From a bacterium (GTDB lineage: Bacteria > Planctomycetota > UBA1135 > UBA2386): 5,138 nucleotides of DNA. The stretch spans positions 1 through 5,138 of the forward strand of contig DRKG01000404.1 of NCBI GenBank assembly GCA_011051855.1, given 5' to 3'. This document shows, piece after piece, positions 1-5,138 of this stretch (position 1 is its first letter; every line of letters begins with the position of its first letter). Below the pieces are notes generated by a model. That model was not told where the DNA came from. It did not search any database and was given only the letters and a program-made list of their open reading frames with translations. The position numbers were made by a program, and so were the translations under genes.

Positions 1-815
1 CCGCCGACGTCGCGATTTTCCGCATCGCCGAGTACGCGCGGCGCACGGTGAAGGTGCTGTTGTCGGGCGAAGGCAGCGACGAGCTGTTCGGCGGCTACCC
101 GAAGTACGCCTTCGACCGGCAGGTCGCGAAGCTGGCTCGCGTGCCGAAGGGGCTGGTCCGGTTCGGCGAACGGCTGTTGCCGGCTTCGAAGTTCCGCGCC
201 CGGCAGGCCGCGCGCGCGTTGACCGGGCGCACGTCCGCCGAACGATTGCAGACGTGGTTTGCGCCGTTCACGTGGTATGAGCGCAAGTCGTTGCGTCGCG
301 GCTACGGCGAGCTATGTGCGCCGGACCACTACGAACGCTGCCAGGGCGACCACCTGCGGCGCATGCTCTACGTCGACTGCCACACTTGGCTCAGCGACAA
401 CCTGCTCGAACGCGGCGATCGCATGTCGATGGCGGCCAGTGTCGAGAACCGACCGCCGTTCCTGGACCACGAACTCGTCGAGCTGGCGTTCCGTGTCGAT
501 TCGTCGATGAAAGTGCGTGGCAGGAGCGGCAAGTGGATCGTCAAGGAGATCGCGCGCCGGCACCTGCCCGCCAGCATCGTCGATCGCCGCAAGGTCGGCT
601 TCCGCGTGCCGCTCGACGAATGGTTCCGCGGTGGCTTGAAGGATTACGTGCACGACCTGCTGCTCGGGCCCGATGCGTTCGTGTCGACGTATCTCGAACG
701 GCGCACCATCGAGTCCCTGCTGCGCGACCACATCCGCGGACGGCGCAACGAAGAACTGCGGCTGTGGACGCTGATGGGGCTGGAAGTGTTCCAGCGCACG
801 TTCTTGCGCGGTTAG
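1..815 (+). CDS. asnB: Asparagine synthase (glutamine-hydrolysing), C-terminal part, 5' end outside window
   Basis: AsnB-type enzymes make asparagine, or amidate a related carboxylate, using ATP and glutamine-derived ammonia in the cytoplasm. Only the synthetase half is visible: the frame is open from base 3 and gives 270 residues to the TAG at 813-815, against about 600-640 for the family. The N-terminal glutaminase domain and the SGGxDS ATP motif lie upstream of the window. Visible family signatures, numbered from the first full codon, are SGEGSDELFGGY (21-32), DRMSM (139-143), PFLD (152-155) and RRKVGFRVPLDEW (195-207). The N-S-V-E-x-R-x-PFLD type of block is normally VEARVPFLD and here reads VENRPPFLD. 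A GTG at 48 lies inside the conserved core, so it is not the true start. Many homologues of this subtype sit in exopolysaccharide clusters, but the neighbours here do not show one. The family is secure; the exact substrate is not. Confidence 0.93.
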   Translation, partial: ADVAIFRIAEYARRTVKVLLSGEGSDELFGGYPKYAFDRQVAKLARVPKGLVRFGERLLPASKFRARQAARALTGRTSAERLQTWFAPFTWYERKSLRRGYGELCAPDHYERCQGDHLRRMLYVDCHTWLSDNLLERGDRMSMAASVENRPPFLDHELVELAFRVDSSMKVRGRSGKWIVKEIARRHLPASIVDRRKVGFRVPLDEWFRGGLKDYVHDLLLGPDAFVSTYLERRTIESLLRDHIRGRRNEELRLWTLMGLEVFQRTFLRG

Positions 816-816
816 C

Positions 817-828
817 CCGATGTATCGG
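817..828. repeat. Short inverted repeat in the asnB-fic convergent gap
   Basis: CCGATGTATCGG begins two bases after the asnB stop and can fold with a 4-5 bp stem and a 2-4 base loop. No T tract follows on either strand, so it is not a convincing intrinsic terminator. It is the only structure in the 30 bases between the two convergent stop codons. Confidence 0.3.
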
Positions 829-845
829 CGCACGACAGGCCAGGC

Positions 846-2006
846 TCAGAGGTTCTCCGTGCCCTCGTTCAGTATCGACAAGTAGGCCGAGTAGACGAAG
901 ACCCGGTTCCGCTTCTTGCCGGTGATCTCGCGTGCGATGCCGAGATCGACGAGCAGGTTCATGCCGGCCGTCGAAGCGGGGAACGAAAGGCCCGTGGCCT
1001 CCGTGATGTTCTGCAGGCGGTGGACCGGGCGCGCTTTCAGGGCGTCATGGACGCGCAGGGCCGAGTTCGCCTTGCGACCTGCCGCCTGGATCCGTTGACG
1101 ATCGTTGCCGAACAGCGCGATCAGCTGTCTGGCGGTCTCGATCGCGGCTTCGGCGGTCTCTGCGATGCCGCGGAGGAAGAAGCCGACCCAGGCCTCCCAG
1201 TCGCCGTGCGTGCGGACGGTGTCGAGCAGCTCGTAATACTGCGTGCGGTGCTGTTTGAAGAACAGGCTCAGGTAGAGCATCGGTTGACTGAGCTGCCCTG
1301 CGTGGCAGATCAGCAGGGTGATCAGGAGGCGGCCGACGCGGCCGTTGCCGTCTAGGAAGGGGTGGATCGTCTCGAACTGCACATGCGCGAGCGCCGCCTT
1401 GACGAGCGTCAGCATGGACGGGTGTCCGTGCAGGAACCGCTCGAGCTCCTGCATGCAGTCGGCGAGGTCGTCGGGATGCGGCGGCACGAAGTGCGCCTTG
1501 CTGGGCCGCGGTCCGCCGATCCAGTTTTGCGTGCGTCGAAACTGGCCCGGCGACTTCTCGCTGCCGCGCCCTCGCGCGAACAGGTGAGCATGGATCTCCC
1601 GGATGAGCCGGTTGCTGAGTGGGAAGCCCTCGCGAAGGCGCGCGAGTCCGTGCTCCAGCGCGGCCACGTAGTTCGAAACCTCGACCACGTCGTCGAGCGG
1701 GGCGCCCTCGGCCTGGTCGAGCTCGAACAGCAGGAGTTCGGACAGTGAGGACTGGGTGCCCTCGATCTGCGACGACAGCAGCGCCTCCTTGCGGACGTAG
1801 GTGTAGAGGAAGATGTGCGTGTCGGGTAGCAGTGCCGAGACGCTGTCCAGTCGGCCCACGGCCAGGTGGGCTCGCTGCAGCAGCAGTTGGAGGTCCGCAG
1901 ATAGGTCGAGCGCCGGGTCTGGTGGCAGGGGGAAGGGCCGGAATGAACGGACCTCTTCCGACGGGTGGCGGGTGATGCGGAACGTGCCGGTGGGGCCGCG
2001 GCGCAT
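846..2006 (-). CDS. Fic family protein, probable class II (self-inhibited) AMP-transferase with C-terminal winged helix
   Basis: Fic enzymes transfer a nucleotide part, usually AMP from ATP, to hydroxyl side chains of target proteins. The 386-residue product starts MRRGPTG, a form I recall from homologues. The frame is open to 2228, but the extra 74 residues are low-complexity and unlike the family, so ATG 2006 is chosen although no clear Shine-Dalgarno precedes it. Residues 78-83 (SSQIEG) fit the inhibitory (S/T)xxxE(G/N) motif; Glu82 would block ATP gamma-phosphate placement. Residues 170-178 (KAHFVPPHP) fit the target-binding flap. Residues 215-226 are a complete HPFLDGNGRVGR motif with catalytic His215, Asp219, Asn221 and both arginines. 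Residues about 305-376 look like a winged helix. Length and order match Shewanella SoFic-like proteins (about 370 aa). The inhibitory motif is in cis, and no small antitoxin gene lies beside it. Activity and family are well supported; the target is unknown. Confidence 0.93.
   Translation of the reverse strand: MRRGPTGTFRITRHPSEEVRSFRPFPLPPDPALDLSADLQLLLQRAHLAVGRLDSVSALLPDTHIFLYTYVRKEALLSSQIEGTQSSLSELLLFELDQAEGAPLDDVVEVSNYVAALEHGLARLREGFPLSNRLIREIHAHLFARGRGSEKSPGQFRRTQNWIGGPRPSKAHFVPPHPDDLADCMQELERFLHGHPSMLTLVKAALAHVQFETIHPFLDGNGRVGRLLITLLICHAGQLSQPMLYLSLFFKQHRTQYYELLDTVRTHGDWEAWVGFFLRGIAETAEAAIETARQLIALFGNDRQRIQAAGRKANSALRVHDALKARPVHRLQNITEATGLSFPASTAGMNLLVDLGIAREITGKKRNRVFVYSAYLSILNEGTENL
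1329..1364 (-). other. Fic catalytic motif HPFLDGNGRVGR
   Basis: These 12 codons encode the complete HxFx(D/E)GNGRxxR active-site loop of the Fic protein. His is the general base, Asp binds the metal, and the two Arg residues hold the phosphates. No key residue is replaced, so the enzyme is predicted to be catalytically competent. Confidence 0.93.
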
Positions 2007-2049
2007 GGGGGAGTGAGTGTTGTTCAGCGTTGTTGGATTGGGTGCCCCG

Positions 2050-2080
2050 ATACTAAAGGTTTGGCCGCAAGTCTTGATAA
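2050..2080 (-). promoter_or_regulatory. Candidate weak promoter for fic
   Basis: On the minus strand, TAGTAT (2055-2050) could serve as a -10 box. TTATCA (2080-2075, 19-base spacer) or ATCAAG (2078-2073, 17-base spacer) could serve as a -35 box. This lies 44 or more bases upstream of the fic ATG in one of the few AT-richer patches of the intergenic region. Both -35 matches are poor, so this is only a suggestion. Confidence 0.25.
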
Positions 2081-2093
2081 CGAATGCGGCTGT

Positions 2094-2107
2094 TGCCGGG
2101 GCCGGCA
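2094..2107. repeat. Perfect inverted repeat TGCCGG-GG-CCGGCA
   Basis: TGCCGGGGCCGGCA has 6-base arms around a GG centre. A G-T and a G-C pair (2092-2093 with 2108-2109) extend the stem. No T tract follows it on either strand, so a terminator role is not supported. In GC-rich DNA such a repeat can also arise by chance. Confidence 0.35.
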
Positions 2108-2130
2108 GCCGGGCTTCGCATGGGCTGCGG

Positions 2131-2149
2131 GATCCGGCTTCATCGGATC
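2131..2149. repeat. Inverted repeat GATCCG-7-CGGATC
   Basis: Perfect 6-base arms GATCCG and CGGATC are separated by the 7-base loop GCTTCAT. It lies about 125 bases upstream of the fic start. It could be a hairpin or a dyad binding site; nothing in the sequence decides between these. Confidence 0.35.
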
Positions 2150-2228
2150 GGGGCGGGATGGGGCCGTGGCATCGGACCGTGAGCGCCGGAGCCGTGTTCG
2201 AGTCGCGGTGTTCGCCGTGCGGCAGCAA

Positions 2229-2267
2229 GGGGGGGCATCAAGGGGGGCAACGGGGGCTGACCCCGGG
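2229..2267 (+). repeat. Cluster of four G-tracts (7, 6, 5 and 3 G)
   Basis: On the + strand the G runs are 2229-2235, 2242-2247, 2252-2256 and 2265-2267, separated by CATCAA, CAAC and CTGACCCC. The first units repeat loosely as G-run plus CAWCAA/CAAC. The run could form a G-quadruplex if the 8-base last loop is tolerated. The competing hairpin CGGGG-loop-CCCCG (minus strand, 2265-2251) shares the same bases. It lies about 225 bases upstream of fic, on the non-template side relative to + strand reading. Confidence 0.45.
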
Positions 2268-2280
2268 CGCGCGACCGGCT

Positions 2281-2326
2281 TCAGGACGCCAGGCTTTCCG
2301 GAATCGGGCTGCCAGACTTTCCGGAA
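2281..2326. repeat. Two tandem 23-base units, each ending in TTCCGGAA
   Basis: Units 2281-2303 and 2304-2326 are directly adjacent and agree at 19 of 23 positions. Each carries the core CCAG(G/A)CTTTCCGGAA (2289-2303 and 2312-2326), whose last eight bases are the perfect palindrome TTCCGGAA. The sequence on either side does not continue the period convincingly. The spacing of about two helical turns would put both palindromes on nearly the same face of the DNA. Confidence 0.55.
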
Positions 2327-2347
2327 CTCACGCCTTCCTTGCCTGGA

Positions 2348-2392
2348 CGCGGATTGCACGGACCGGAGGCACTGGTTCATGCATCGACCGGG
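2348..2392 (-). pseudogene. Possible detached C-terminal FAD-motif remnant of the flavoprotein gene
   Basis: Directly after the TAG at 2395-2393, the same minus-strand frame reads P-G-R-C-M-N-Q-C-L-R-S-V-Q-S-A. Protoporphyrinogen-oxidase-like flavoproteins normally continue after 'xxAG' with a short loop and then a (N/P)-D-C-(I/L)-(R/E/D)-x motif that contacts FAD. The N-Q-C-L-R-S match at the right distance suggests that this is the original tail cut off by a nonsense change. The adjacent frame reads W-L-A-R-S-M over the same place, so small indels are also possible. The match is short and could be chance. Confidence 0.35.
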
Positions 2393-3340
2393 CTAGCCAG
2401 CCACCGAAAGCCCGGGCAGGCGGGCGGCGAGGTCGGCGATGCGGGCGTGGCATTCGGCGAACACTCCTCCATGGGCGAAGGTCTCGAAGCGGTGGACCTT
2501 GACGAAGCCGAAGCGCGCGCGCGTGCCGGTAAAGCGGCGCAGGTCGGCGGCGGCGCGTGCGGCCAGTTCCCGGTCGTCGCCGTCCGTCGCGTCGAGCGTC
2601 AGTTCGGCGCGAACCAGGCAGCGCCCATCGAGCGCGCGATTGGCGAACACGCGATCGCAATAGATCAACTCGCGCGTGGCCGTTTCGAGGCCGTCGGCAG
2701 CGAGCACGCCGTAGCCGGTCAGCTCCGGAGCGTCCTGCCGCAGGCCGCCGAACCAGACGAATGCGCGGCGGTCGCGTTCGGCGAGTTCGTGCAGCGTCAC
2801 CAGCTCGGGATCGAAGTGGCCGAGCACGCCGGCAGCAGCGATCGGTGAGATCGCGAGCACCACCTGTGCCGCAGTCATCCTGGTTTCGACTTCGCCGCCC
2901 AGCACGACGGTGAATCCATCTCGCTGGGGTTCGATTCGCGTCACCGCGCGTCCGAGCATCAGCACGTCGCCGAGTTCGCGCCGGTAGGCCTGTACGACCT
3001 CCTCGCAACCGGTGGCGAACGAGCATGGCGGCACGTCGAGCGTCGTTGCCGTGTGCCGTTCGCCGTCGAACACCGATCCGTCTCGAACTTGTGCCGTGAC
3101 GACCTTTGGCGGTCGCGACAGGGGTGCGACCAGGCGCCGAAGGGACTCGGGCGGGAACGCGAACGGACCGAGTTCGCACACGAAACCGTTGCTGCGCTGG
3201 CTGCGCACATCGTCGCCGGGCCACGGTTGCGCCTCGATGCAGCGGACCGTGCCGCCGCCAGCGCAAGGCAAGTGAGTCAGCGCTGTGCGCAGACCGCGTA
3301 GTCCACCGCCGATGACCAGAGTCCGCACCGCCGAGACCAT
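2393..3340 (-). CDS. Short FAD-dependent oxidoreductase, HemY/protoporphyrinogen-oxidase-like, possibly degenerate
   Basis: The 315-residue product has an N-terminal FAD Rossmann motif, VIGGGLRGL (9-17, GxGxxG), followed by the ribose-binding acid Glu36 and the region PGDDVRSQRSNGFVCELGP (41-59). This corresponds to the family's PGG(K/R)xRT...GFxxExGP, but the second G of the GG pair is Asp. Residues 107-137 (SFATGCEEV...VTRIEP) match the mid-protein FAD segment. Residues 292-315 (GVFAECHARIADLAARLPGLSVAG) match the family's near-C-terminal block. Only about 50 residues separate the first two blocks, against about 170 in full-length HemY, so most of the substrate or membrane domain is missing. 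The protein also stops before the final FAD motif. ATG 3340 is chosen over GTG 3355 because GGAAGA sits 7 bases upstream. The amine-oxidase-like flavoprotein fold is fairly sure; a haem-pathway role is not. Confidence 0.75.
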   Translation of the reverse strand: MVSAVRTLVIGGGLRGLRTALTHLPCAGGGTVRCIEAQPWPGDDVRSQRSNGFVCELGPFAFPPESLRRLVAPLSRPPKVVTAQVRDGSVFDGERHTATTLDVPPCSFATGCEEVVQAYRRELGDVLMLGRAVTRIEPQRDGFTVVLGGEVETRMTAAQVVLAISPIAAAGVLGHFDPELVTLHELAERDRRAFVWFGGLRQDAPELTGYGVLAADGLETATRELIYCDRVFANRALDGRCLVRAELTLDATDGDDRELAARAAADLRRFTGTRARFGFVKVHRFETFAHGGVFAECHARIADLAARLPGLSVAG

Positions 3341-3444
3341 GGCGCGATCTTCCACAAACCGAGTGCTGCGGCACGAGCAATCCGCACCCGGTGTTTGCCA
3401 TCGGGGGCTGGGGCTCTCATGCTGTGCGCGCTCACCTGCACGAC
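3341..3444. promoter_or_regulatory. Divergent spacer between flavoprotein and molybdoenzyme genes
   Basis: These 104 bases must hold the promoters of both outward-reading genes if each has its own. The clearest candidate is on the + strand: TTGCCA (3395-3400, 5 of 6 matches to TTGACA), a 17-base spacer, then CATGCT (3418-3423, a weak -10). It would leave a leader of only about 15 bases before the ATG at 3445. No comparable minus-strand promoter and no clear operator dyad are visible. Confidence 0.3.
3348..3353 (-). promoter_or_regulatory. Ribosome binding site GGAAGA deciding the flavoprotein start
   Basis: On the minus strand GGAAGA (3353-3348) lies 7 bases before the ATG at 3340-3338. This supports that ATG rather than the in-frame GTG at 3355, which would overlap the site. 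Confidence 0.6.
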
Positions 3445-5138
3445 ATGGCAGAAGCTCGCCACACCATCTGCAATCGCGATTGCCCGGATGCCTGCGGAAT
3501 CGTCGCCACCGAAGAGGGGGGGGCGATCAAACTGAAGGGAGACCCCGACCACCCGATCACCCGCGGCTTTCTGTGCTTTCGCACCAGCCGGTTCCTGGAT
3601 CTGCAGAACTCGGATCAGCGCGTCAAACAGCCCCTGGTGCGGCGCGACGGTGAGCTACTGCCGGCGAGCTGGGACGAAGCGCTCGATCTGATCGCGGCGA
3701 AGCTGTTGGCGACGCGTGAGAAGCACGGCCCGGCAGCGATCTTCCACTACCGATCGGGCGGTTCGCTCGGGATCCTCAAGCACCTGACGGATCAGTTCTT
3801 CGACGAGTTTGGGCCGTGCACGACCAAAGTCGGCGACATCTGCTCGGGTGCTGGCGAGGCGGCGCAGATCGAGGACTTCGGGGTCTGCGACAGCAACGAC
3901 CTGTTCGACCTGCTGAACAGTCGGCACATCGTGCTGTGGGGCAAGAACCCGAAGGTCAGCAATGTGCATCTGGTGCCGGTGCTGCAGGATGCGCGGGCCA
4001 AAGGGGCGCAGATCGTGTCGATCGACCCGGTGCGCCATCGCTCGGTCGCGCTCGCCGACGAGAGTCTGTGTCCGGCACCCGGCGCGGACTTCGAGCTGGC
4101 GATGGGCGTCGCCCGGGAGCTGTTCGACAGTGGCCGCGTCGCCCCGGATGCGGCCGCATTCTGCGATCATCTCGACGGCTATCGCGCGCTCGTCGAACGG
4201 CACGAGACCGAAGAATGGGCGCGCCGTGCCGGGGTCGGCACCGAGCAAGTAAAGGCGCTCGCCGATCGGTTCGCCGACGGGCCGACCGCGATCGTGGTCG
4301 GGTGGGGCATGCAGCGCCGTTGCCGAGGCGGCGCGATCGTACGCGCCCTCGATGCGCTGAGTGCGATCTCCGGCAACCTGTTCCGTTCGGGCGGGGGGGT
4401 CTCATTCTATTTCGCGCGGCGCAAGCCCTTCTGCGCGCTCGGTCAGCGAGTCGAGCACCCGCGCACGATCCGCGAACCGCTGTTCGGCGAGGATGTGCTG
4501 GCGGCGAGCGATCCCGCGATCCACTTGCTGTGGGTGACCGCCGGCAATCCGGTCGCGATGCTTCCGGACTCGGCGAAGGTCGCGCGCGCGCTCGATGCGG
4601 TCGACTTCGTCGTGGTAGCGGACTGTCTGCTGACGGATACCGCGCGGCGCGCCGACGTGGTGCTGCCGGTGCCGACGCTGCTCGAGGACAGCGATCTGCT
4701 CGGCGCCTATGGCCATCACTGGATCGGCGAATCGCGGCCCGTGCTCGATGCGCCGGAGGGGGTGCGGCACGAGGTGCAGACCTTCCAGGATCTGGCGCGG
4801 CGCGTCGGATTGGCGAGCTATCCGCAGGACACGATCGAGCAGCTCAAGCGGCAGTCGCTGGGTGCGATCGCCGGCCAGGGTGCCGGGCTCGATTCGCTGC
4901 GCCGCGACGGTGTCGTGCGCAGCCCGCTCGCCGCACCGCTGTTGTTCGGTGACGGCAAGGTGCTGACGCCCAACCAGCGCGTGCAGTTGTTGCATGCCCC
5001 GCCGGGTGATGTCGCCGCCGAAGCGCCGCCGGCCGAGGCAGGCGCCAGCGCCGCGTTGTGGTTGTTTTCAAACTCGACCGAGAAGAGCCAGGGCTCGCAG
5101 TGGTCGGGCAAGGGACTTGGCGAACGCACGTGGATCAC
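3445..5138 (+). CDS. Molybdopterin-dependent oxidoreductase with N-terminal [4Fe-4S] site, 3' end outside window
   Basis: This is a member of the complex iron-sulfur molybdoenzyme (DMSO reductase) superfamily, which does two-electron redox at a bis-MGD-bound Mo or W atom. The 564 visible residues begin with Cys9-x3-Cys13-x3-Cys17-x26-Cys44, the [4Fe-4S] pattern, within CNRDCPDACG and DPDHPITRGFLC. The catalytic molybdopterin domain follows from about residue 55. Cys133 in GDICSGAGEAAQ is the likely metal ligand. W-V-T-A-G-N-P (363-369) and ADVVLP (403-408) are typical of the family. The C-terminal dinucleotide-binding domain has just begun (WLFSNSTEKSQGSQW) when the window ends; homologues are about 700 aa. 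There is no twin-arginine signal, which suggests a cytoplasmic enzyme. ATG 3445 fits the family start, but no Shine-Dalgarno precedes it; GTG 3424 (+7 residues) is the alternative. The substrate cannot be read from the sequence. Confidence 0.92.
   Translation, partial: MAEARHTICNRDCPDACGIVATEEGGAIKLKGDPDHPITRGFLCFRTSRFLDLQNSDQRVKQPLVRRDGELLPASWDEALDLIAAKLLATREKHGPAAIFHYRSGGSLGILKHLTDQFFDEFGPCTTKVGDICSGAGEAAQIEDFGVCDSNDLFDLLNSRHIVLWGKNPKVSNVHLVPVLQDARAKGAQIVSIDPVRHRSVALADESLCPAPGADFELAMGVARELFDSGRVAPDAAAFCDHLDGYRALVERHETEEWARRAGVGTEQVKALADRFADGPTAIVVGWGMQRRCRGGAIVRALDALSAISGNLFRSGGGVSFYFARRKPFCALGQRVEHPRTIREPLFGEDVLAASDPAIHLLWVTAGNPVAMLPDSAKVARALDAVDFVVVADCLLTDTARRADVVLPVPTLLEDSDLLGAYGHHWIGESRPVLDAPEGVRHEVQTFQDLARRVGLASYPQDTIEQLKRQSLGAIAGQGAGLDSLRRDGVVRSPLAAPLLFGDGKVLTPNQRVQLLHAPPGDVAAEAPPAEAGASAALWLFSNSTEKSQGSQWSGKGLGERTWI

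Larger units (their letters stand above)
2007..2392. other. 386-base intergenic region with repeats and G-tracts, no convincing gene
   Basis: Several frames are open across this stretch, but their translations are Arg/Pro/Gly-rich without domains, as expected for random high-GC sequence. From the fic side it holds a candidate fic promoter, inverted repeats at 2094-2107 and 2131-2149, G-tracts at 2229-2267 and two tandem 23-base units at 2281-2326. It ends with about 45 bases that look like the missing tail of the flavoprotein gene. It is unusually long for this otherwise tightly packed window, where the other gaps are 30 and 104 bases. Confidence 0.7.

Noticed and set aside
817..828. Bidirectional intrinsic terminator between asnB and fic
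   Set aside because: The stem is very short and there is no T tract on either strand.
312..833. Minus-strand open frame of 173 codons opposite asnB
   Set aside because: It is antisense to the conserved DRMSM and PFLD region of asparagine synthase and has no independent signature.
2251..2265. CGGGG/CCCCG hairpin as a terminator for the flavoprotein gene
   Set aside because: The stem is only 5 bp, no T tract follows on the minus strand, and it lies about 130 bases beyond the stop.
2229..2326. CRISPR-like array
   Set aside because: There are only two adjacent 23-base units, with no spacers between them and no cas genes.
2024..2380. Minus-strand open frame of 118 codons after the flavoprotein stop
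   Set aside because: Only its first dozen or so residues resemble the missing flavoprotein tail; the rest is Pro/Arg-rich noise. It is not supported as a separate gene.
2017..2502. Plus-strand open frame of 161 codons across the fic-flavoprotein gap
   Set aside because: It runs into the antisense of the flavoprotein gene, is low-complexity Gly/Arg-rich and has no ribosome binding site or domain.
2328..3401. Minus-strand open frame of 357 codons spanning the flavoprotein gene
   Set aside because: Its translation is extremely Arg-rich without domains, while the overlapping frame shows clear FAD motifs. It is a GC-rich shadow frame.
3655..4248. Minus-strand open frame of 197 codons opposite the molybdoenzyme
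   Set aside because: It is antisense to well-conserved iron-sulfur and molybdopterin-domain codons and has no recognisable domain.
3816..4952. Plus-strand open frame of 378 codons inside the molybdoenzyme gene
   Set aside because: It is Arg/Ala/Gly-rich shadow sequence; the family motifs lie in the other + frame, which runs uninterrupted from 3445 to the window end.
4402..4995. Minus-strand open frame of 197 codons opposite the molybdoenzyme
   Set aside because: It is an antisense shadow; its His/Arg/Gln-rich composition follows from the sense codons.

Overview
The window is high-GC bacterial DNA (by eye roughly two thirds G+C), densely coding, with codons ending mostly in G or C. The gene families and composition fit a proteobacterium, possibly a gammaproteobacterium. 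That placement is an inference from general character, because no rRNA, tRNA or other taxonomic marker is present.

Layout from left to right. (1) Positions 1-815, + strand: the C-terminal part of a glutamine-hydrolysing asparagine synthase (AsnB-type), cut by the left window edge. (2) Positions 846-2006, - strand: a complete Fic-family protein (386 aa). It has an N-terminal inhibitory motif, an intact HPFLDGNGRVGR catalytic motif and a C-terminal winged-helix-like region, so it is probably a self-inhibited (class II) AMP-transferase. It converges on asnB with only a 30-base gap. (3) Positions 2007-2392: a 386-base stretch without a convincing gene. It holds inverted repeats, a cluster of G-tracts and two tandem 23-base units that each end in TTCCGGAA. 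(4) Positions 2393-3340, - strand: a short FAD-dependent oxidoreductase related to HemY-type protoporphyrinogen oxidase. It lacks most of the family's middle domain and ends in a TAG exactly where the C-terminal FAD-binding motif should begin. Motif-like residues follow the stop, so it may be decaying. (5) Positions 3445-5138, + strand: a molybdopterin-dependent oxidoreductase with an N-terminal [4Fe-4S] motif, divergent from gene 4 and cut by the right edge after 564 residues.

The genes do not form an obvious shared pathway. Orientation alternates (+, -, -, +), so at most genes 2 and 4 are co-directional, and they are separated by the structured non-coding stretch. The only plausible shared regulation is across the 104-base divergent spacer between the flavoprotein and the molybdoenzyme. 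I found no CRISPR array, transposase, tRNA or recognisable defence or biosynthetic cluster, and no clear evidence for a previously undescribed system. The items most worth a second look are the broken C-terminus of the flavoprotein, the repeats between it and fic, and the long G runs inside the molybdoenzyme gene.
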